Origin: Petrolisthes cinctipes
Taxonomy: Eukaryota > Arthropoda > Malacostraca > Decapoda > Porcellanidae
Reading direction: 5' to 3'
NCBI GenBank assembly: GCA_033782935.1
Contig: JAWQEG010004826.1
Span: 5,001 to 69,000, forward strand
Length of the DNA: 64,000 nt
In this document: in pieces, positions 39,401-48,400 of the stretch
How positions within the stretch are numbered: position 1 is the stretch's first letter
Layout of the letters: each line of letters opens with the position of its first letter
The notes under the pieces: model-generated
What the model was told of the DNA's origin: nothing
Database searches by the model: none
The model's input: only the letters and a program-made list of their open reading frames with translations
Made by a program: the position numbers and the translations under genes

Positions 39401-42400
39401 CGAGCTGCACCTGGTGGAGAACTTACCACTGGTACTGTACAAGTCTCACTCTCCTTGTGTCTTATCTATACTGTACATTGCACTTTAGTTCTTTACATTA
39501 TTATTTAATCCTTGGTAATAAAGTTTTCATTATTGTATTGTGTTATCATCACAATCTTCTCGGAGCCAGTTGTCTTACTTGAATTGTTTTCCTCAGGTCG
39601 ATATGATAAGTTCAATGACAGTGAGTGGCATGTGGTTATTGCTTCCCGAGAAGGCAATGAACTGCGTTTAGATATAGACGACTTCAGATCTTACAAGTGA
39701 GTGATGGTTTCGTTATTCGTTGAAATATGTTTTGTGGACAAGGATATATTAATTTTTTCTGTTGTAAATCTCTTATTTTGTTTTCAGTTTTGATTAAATG
39801 ATTTCTTTTCTAGTCTGAGTATCTTGTTATGTGTAGATGCATTGATTTTGTTATTGTTGTTTGTGAATGTGTCTCTTTAACCAATTCAGTCATTCTTTCT
39901 GTCTCGTGCCTCTATCCTGTACTTGTTTATTTAACCAGAATTAGTGCTCCTTCATTCCTGGACCTGCTGTGCCAATTTATCTGTCAATATTGGCCTTGCA
40001 TATAATTATGTACAGTATTTATTTTTCCAACAACTTTCAATATCTTCATTCAGTAACTCATGTTTCCTTAACATCTCATTCATTCATTCATGCTACCTTA
40101 ACAACTCCAGTTAATTCATTCTGAACTTTAATAACTCCAGGTAATTATTCATTCCCATAACCTATAAATCTCCTGGTTTTTACTGACTCATCATACAGTT
40201 CTTTTAGAAAATCATATCATCATCCTTTATTCTCTATGATTATTTTATATATATATATTTTTATTTTTTAGAGCGGTGGTGGTAGAACAAGCGGTGCCCT
40301 TTGACGGCCCTGTGTTCTTTGGTGGTGTTCCCGACTCCCTCGTGTCAGCGGCAGTCTCGTCCACCAACGCCACAAGCAACTTCTTTGGGTGTCTGGGAGA
40401 CGCAACGCTCAATGGTCAGGTGGTCAACTTCGCCCAGACGGTGGAGACGGTCGGAGCACAGCTACAGAAGTGTCCACTCCTCAGGGCCTCATCCGTCATA
40501 TATGAACGTGACAGAGGTAAGCAGTGGAGTGCAGTATAAATGGAGTGTTAGTCTATGTGTTTGTAGAGCCACTCCAATATTATAAAAATGAGATGGAGGT
40601 GAGCAGCGGAACGAATAATATTTATTTGTGTTTATAGAGCCACTCCGATAATATACAAATAAGAAAGGTGAGCAGCGGAATGAAAAGTCTTTGTTCATGT
40701 TTATAGAATACCTTCTGTCACATACAAAGGCAACAAAGGTGAGTGTTTGAATAGGAAATTGTAAATTTTTTTATGTAGAATTGCTTCCAACCAATACAGT
40801 CACAAGAGCTGATCATTAGAGTGGAAAGATTATATTTTTATTTTGTGAAATTGTAACCTTTGCTTTCTTACAAACTGGATAGAGGATTGCTTGTGTTTTT
40901 GTCAAAGATTAATTTTTTATGTAGGGATATTTTTTCTTGCCATAACTTTAAGTTGGATCTGTTTTTAATATGCATGATTACCATTTATTTTTTAGTGTTA
41001 ATTTGCAGTGTGATATATTTTCATTTAAGGAGGGTAACAGATTACTAGCAGAGACAAGTACTGTAGATTCCTCCAAGCATTAACCAGTACCAAAAATAAT
41101 AATATACCATCTAAACTAAGAAAATATGTACAGTTGCCTAAAGGTTCTTCTTTATCCCCTGTTTTGTGTCTGGCATAGATGTGGCAGCATAACAATATTC
41201 GAATTGCACTTATGAAGGAGACCAATCTCCCTGCTGAATCATCCTATACTGTATCAGATGTGATCCGAACGTGTCCAGCGCTGCCACATGTACCCCACAG
41301 CCACTACAGGGGGTAAAGAACCACCTTAAGGCACTGTACCTTATATAAAGACAACCCTTTGTTGTCCCTCTGCCCTCAAACACACCACAACACAACACAA
41401 CACAACACCTTATACCTCCACACAACACAACACACCATACAAACACAACACACCACTCCACTCTATAACTCCACACAAACACAACACACCACTTTACAAC
41501 TCCACACAAACCCAACACAACACAACACACCAACCTATAACTCTACACAAACACAACACATCACACCACTCCACTCCACTGTATAACTCCACACCAACAC
41601 CTCATTAGGCTGTTTATGTAATTCTTACCCATCTGTCATTAGATTTGCTTTTCTTGTGCTTTGTTTTGTTTGTTAACCGTGGTGCGTTTGTGTGTGTGTT
41701 TGCGTGTGTAATGAACAGAAGCGACCAACACCAGTGACTTCCTAGACCGACCCATCTTTGTGGAGCCAGAGCCGGAGGCGGAGGAGCAAGAACCACGCAC
41801 CACCTTTGGTATTCCACTTCCAACCACCACCACTACTACTACCACTACCACTACCACCACAACTACTACCACTCCTACAACAGGTAACAAACATGGAGAG
41901 TATTGAACAGATTGAGCCTCTTTTTAAAACTTTTATATATGGTAGGGCCTCGCATTTGGCGTATCTCAATTTGGCAGTTTCAGGTTTGGCCACCAGATGG
42001 AAAAGATTCGCGTTTTGGGTTTTGGCGATCCACCCCTCTGACCACTCATTCATCTCACATATATTAATGTTTATACTTGATTCCCCTATGTATGTCATTC
42101 TCTCTCTAGTGACTAAAAGTAATTATAAATCCAAGTATTGAATGAGGATAGTCAAATCAATGTAAATTCATAAAATAGATAATGTCAATAGCTGTGAAGG
42201 CACATACAAATGATCATATCATGAGACATTTTGTGGAAAAATCCTTCTCTCTCCACCATCCATCCCCATCCCCATCACCTCACCTCACCCATTACTTTCA
42301 GTTACTGTAAATGGAGCTTGTACTGTACTAATGTGGAAGGAGAGGCATTTATGTTGGGTTGAATAGAGGAAATGGATCGAGTTCAGGCTGATCAGTCTTA

Positions 42401-45400
42401 TCACCTAATGTTTGCCATTTAAGCTTTGCCCATCATTTGGCGGTTTCAGGTTTGGCGAGGTTTTCAAAGTCTACTAAGATCACCAAATGTGAGGCCCCAC
42501 AGTATACTGACTGTGTTACATTAGTGGGCTATGTATAGATGACTTTTGTTCATGTACACTCGCAATCCAAAATTTGTATCCAGGTCTTGTTGAAGTTTCT
42601 TATCATTTGACATACTAGTAAACCAATTACAATGCTTATTCTGTTTCATATTTACTTGAACTTGCTTAATATTCGATCAGGCTATTCGAAGCAAGCCTGG
42701 ATACTTATTTTGGATTGTTCCTGTACCAATAACTTAGTTATACCAACATTATAAATACAATATAGCAATGCAAAACTTAGCACCAGTCCATATTGGGCAT
42801 TTGGTTCTAAGACAATATGTACAAATAAACGAACAAATTATAAAGTTACTTTCATTGGCTGTATTTTTGTTGCATGTTAGTCGTGTACCTGGAGACAACC
42901 GAGATGCCACAATTGGACAGCTGTGTTCTTCCCCTCAACCCAGCCAAGGAAGAGGTTGACCCAAACTTAGGCTTCAGATTTGGTGAGTCATACAACTAAA
43001 ATAATTCTCTGCTCCCACAAGTTCTATTGACATCAACAATTTGTACACACACTGTTGTTTTCAGGGGTTTACAACTTATAATAAATGTCAGACTATGTAA
43101 CTGCAATACAACAACATTATTACAGTATTATGTTTGTTGTTTTGTAATCACAGAGTCACTTGGTAGACCATTCATTGCAATACTTCCAGAATAATGAATG
43201 ACCTCTTTTTCCATATAGCCTGTGTAAAAATTCCTGTGGCCAACTGTACAGCCGCGAACCAAAGTTTTGCCACCCCCTAGGCTGGCAGGAAAGTGAAGAC
43301 AATGTTAAATATATTCTGAACGATTGGACAAACTGGTGTATGGGGTTGGTAATGAGACAGGGTGAGCTTCATTTTCCATGACTTCCAGTTTGTGGTTTGT
43401 GAAAATGAACCTCGCACTGTTCCATTACCAACTCAATACAGCAGTTTGTCCGATCGTTCAGCATATCTTTAACACTGTCTTCGCCTTCCTGTCAGCCAAG
43501 GGGGTAACGAAACTTTGGTTCGCGACTGTACACCTCCACACTGCAGCACTCCTCTTTGTACACACACACACGCACTTGGGGATTCTATTTATGAGAAGTC
43601 TGTGTCTGTTACTGAATGTAAAAATACACACATACACACACACACACACACTTTGGGATTCTATTTATGAGAAGACTGTGTCTGTTACTGAATGTAAAAA
43701 TGAAATCCATATTATCATGGATGAATTCTGTTGGGACTTGTACGATGTAAACAGAATTAATGGAAGTCCATAAATCAATGATGTACAAAATTAACATTCC
43801 TGAAAATTGACTCCATAGATGAATGGAATCCAGCTGGCTATATGTTTGGTAAGTAAAATAAAGATGTCAGCTGTGTGGCTTATGCTCTAAAAATATTACT
43901 AGACTTTCTGTAACTTAAGGAGAGATAATTTTGTTGGTGAAATGGAAGGTTTATGATTCCTCCAAACAATGCCGGAAATCAGTGGTACTAATATGGGATT
44001 TGTTTTGTGGCCTAGTTTGGAGGAATAACCAGACCTTCCAATTTACCAACAAGAGAACCTTCCCTTCACCCTTGAACAATGGAGTCTTTCTACTGACATT
44101 TTACACCAAGTAGCATTAACCCAACACACTCTATGAGACATCAGCTATTGTCAAACGGTTAAGGGGGGATATTCTCTTTTTGGTAAATTGGAGGGCTACT
44201 GATTCCTCCAAACTATGCCAGGAAACAAATTAATCACCTCAATGTTGTTTTGTGTCATAGTTTGGAGGATTCACCAGCCCTCCGATTTACCGTCAAGAAA
44301 ATCTTTTCCATAGGAACCCTGTGATGTAGTTAAAAAAAAAATTGGAGGTAAACGAGTCCTTCAAATATTGCCACAAAACACCGCCTACAGGGAAGGAGCT
44401 TGTTTCATGGCATAGTCTGGAGAAATCAGAAGCCTCCAGTTATCATTAATGAACACAGGGTCCTTAATTGAGGTTAAGAGAATAATAATGTGTTGTAAAG
44501 TCTAATTATTTCTGTCAACCATTGTTTGTGTTAATAATATAGGACTTAGATTGCCACATATTGAATGCTCTCAAAACAATGAAGTAGTTTGTGTGTTTTT
44601 TTTTATATAATATCTAACAACAAAAATACTAATAGAGTTGTACTTAGTTTAACCCAAAGAAATAACTCCTCATGGGATATTTATAATTATACTGTACTCC
44701 CAGAAATTTTGTAGGACTGGGCATTGTATTTTGTGGGAGGCAGAGGTTGGTGTGGTTGTTACTGTCTGTCAGTCACATAACCACATTGTCAGGGGGTTGA
44801 GGTGAGGTCGTGTTCGTGTGTGTATGTACATTCGTCTGAGGTTATGTGTACTTCGTGTTCGTGTGTGCTAGTGTGTTTGTGTGTGTATGTGTGTAAAAGG
44901 TCTTCCTACACCAGACAAGTTTGTGGGAAAAGGTAGTGAGTGTTGTGTAAACCCAGCTGCAGTTACAGTATAGAATAATTCAGTCCTTTAAGGGGAGATT
45001 CTCTTTCTGGTGAATTGGAGCACCTTAATTCCTCCAAAGTATGTTAGGAAACAGAACCAGACAAACAAAAATAACGGTGTCCTGTTGCTTGTAATAGTTT
45101 GGAGAAATCAGTTGCTCCAGATTTGCCAACAAGAGAATCTCCCCTTAATGCAAAAACTAGTACCAGGTCAAATAGGGCAGGGGTAAATAAAAGGAAAATT
45201 GCACGTGGAATGAAATACCAACATAATAATAATAATAATAATGTTGTGAGGATATAATTATGTACTGTATATACATAATAAGTACAGTTAAGAAGGTTAC
45301 TTGGAGCCAATGTAAAATAAGGAGAGAGACTCATAACTAATACCGTAATATTAAAATGAGTGTCTTTCATTTACATACATACATACACGTTACACCCACA

Positions 45401-48400
45401 ACACATCCTTATTAATACACTCCTCAAATAGAATGCTAAATATTTTTTTTTTTTAGTGTACAGAATTATAGTACAGGATATATGACTGTATATAGTTAAC
45501 ATATTGACTTCTTAGATCATCTTTAACATTTAAATATATAATACTGTACAGTTTATTTAACCAACTTTGCAAGATGATACTTACCTCATAATCTAACCAC
45601 CAATGTTAGTTGTTGAAAGTCCACATGTTTATAAGTTAAATATTTGGCATTAGTCAGAGTAAAATCTGTCGAGTGGAGTTAATATTACAAAGGGACTACA
45701 GTATTGTGATATTTGAATTATTACTATCAATTTGTTCATACCTTTAATCATGTGTTATATTTATTCATTATTTACTTTTACTTGGTATTCCTGCTTTTTC
45801 TACCTGGAGTTTCCTAATGTTGTTCACAGGAAGCAAAAGAAACAGTCGTATTGAGTTTGAGTCGCTGCCAGGGAGTGCCAGAGCTGACTTTACATTTACC
45901 TTTGACTTCAAGACAGTATCCAACAACAGCATCATCTTCTATGCCTCCAGTTCAAACCATAGAGACTTTGTCACCTTCTACATTAAGGATGGCATGGTAA
46001 GTAGTCTTATTTGGAAGTTTGTGTCGTCATTTTAGGAACTGTTATTAGAATTTTACTTTATAACATATTTTTTCTTTTTTTTTTTTATTATTTTTCAGGT
46101 CATATATTTCTTGTTCTGTAAATTCCAGTTGTAATGAAATGAATATAGAAAACTTGCCTGGTTGTGTAAATATGTGTGTATAATAATCTTGTCTTCCATT
46201 GCAACTACCAAAATTAGAGCTGCTAGGAAAATGAACGTGTGATCCGATACATTTACATAGATGGAAGATTGGTCAGCGGTGAGAGGCTGCATCAATTTAC
46301 ACACACAACATGTATAAAGTATATTAGGTTCTAAAAAAAGACGATACAGTATAATGTTTCAACCAGTAAGTCTAAATATATATCATCCATTCACTCAGTC
46401 AAAGACACATTCAGAAAATCAGTCACCCAGTCAGCCAAATAATCTTAATCAACTAGTCAGCCAATCAGTCAAAGAAACACTCAGTAAATCAGTCAACCAG
46501 TCTATAACATAACTCAGTTTCTTACACAACCAGTCAACCAGTCAGCAAATCAATTTGTCCACCAACCAGCCAATCATTTGACAAAAAAGAAAGAAAAAAA
46601 CTCGGTCACCTAACCAGTCGGTAAGTCAATCCCACAATCAATCAGTCACTGAATCCTACAAGCAACCAATCAATCAGTGAATCCCACAATCAATCAATCA
46701 GGGAATCCCACAACCAGCAATCAGCCAATCAATGAGTTAATCCCACAATCAATCAACCCCTGAATCCCACAACCCATCAATCAATCAGCAAATCCTACAA
46801 GCAACCAATCAATCAATGAATCCCACAACCAATTAATCAATCAGTGCATCCCACAATCAATCAATGAATCCCACAACAATCCAACAAATGCATCCTTCCT
46901 CCCAGTTGGTGTTCAGCTTTGAGCCCGGTACCGGCATGGCACTGATGCGTACAGAGCAGACTTTCAATGACGACATGTGGCATACGGTCATCCTGGAGCG
47001 ACAAAGTAATGAAGGCCGCCTCAGCATCGACGGTTACCTACTGGAGACGAGCCAGGCCGAGGGCAACGGTCGCTTCATTGATCTAGGGGTGAGTCAGGAG
47101 GTGGAACACATACCTAACCATCTACAGTAGTCCATTCAGTACAGTAAACACTCGATATATAATGAATAAATACTTGTATCCACCACTTCATTTTACACTC
47201 AGTCACTCATTGAAGACCACCAAATGTTTTCCCAGGCTTCTGTTATTCATTACCATACAGACCAAGTGATTTATTGAGCCTGTGTTCAAAGGAAAGTGCT
47301 AAGTTTACTCATCCTATATCGAGGGAATACAGTAATGCAAAACCTGGGACACAACATGTATTTCTACCAACTTCACATCCCACTCCTCCTGAATAACTTC
47401 ATTTGGTATAGATTCATATTGTATCACTGATCAGGAAACAATTTACCTCCAGTGTACCAGGCCATGTTGGGCATTTGGTAGTAACTGGCAGACACTCATT
47501 CAAATTTTTTTTTGTTCTTCTGTCTGTCCATCTGTATTGCTTTCTATTATATACTCGTTCATCAGTCTATTTATCTATCTGGCAACTGAGGCATGCTTGT
47601 ATTAAATTTTGTACTGTACTATCTTTCATTCTATCTATTATTCTATCTTGTATTTGTTCTTCTGAAAGACATTTTACCTAATCTATCGACATCTGCCAGT
47701 CTATATATCTAGCTACACTCTTATTTTGTTCTGAATACCATTCTCTCTCCACCTATCTTTATTGATCTACCTGCCTGTACGTTAGTACCAAGATGTTACA
47801 AGAAATGTAACACACTATAGAAGTGATAAATAAATGAATCCCACTCTTTGTTACCAGCCTCCCTATTACTACGGTGGAATTGACCCTGAAGTGGTGGAGA
47901 TGGTCCGTGCCAACACAGAACAGACGGAGTTGTCCTTCAACGGCTGCCTCAGGAACCTTCGCCTTAACTCCCAACGTATGGGGGGAGCACACCAGGCCTT
48001 TACAGTCATTCCTTGCTCAGACAACACAGAGCCTGGTGTGTTCTTTGGTACCGGACCACGAGCTCACGGCATCTTAAGTACGTCTTCTGTTGTCATTTCT
48101 GTATGATGAAAATTTTCCCCTTGTATCTATTCTTTTTTATTATGGGGGGTTTGTTTAGTACAGGCTGCCCTCATGGTATAATAATGGAGTCCCTTGATTG
48201 TTTTACTGTTTCCTATTTGGGTTGTCTTCTGTCATGTAATTTTTAATCTTTGTTTTCACAGCTTCTTTGTAACAGACTGTTCCCCTTATGTCGTGAATTA
48301 TTTCTTCTGCTTACGTAGAAGACTCCTAACATTTTCAATCCCCACTCCTACAGGGCAACAGTCCAATATAGGCCAAATGCCTGTGATAATACTTGTCATG

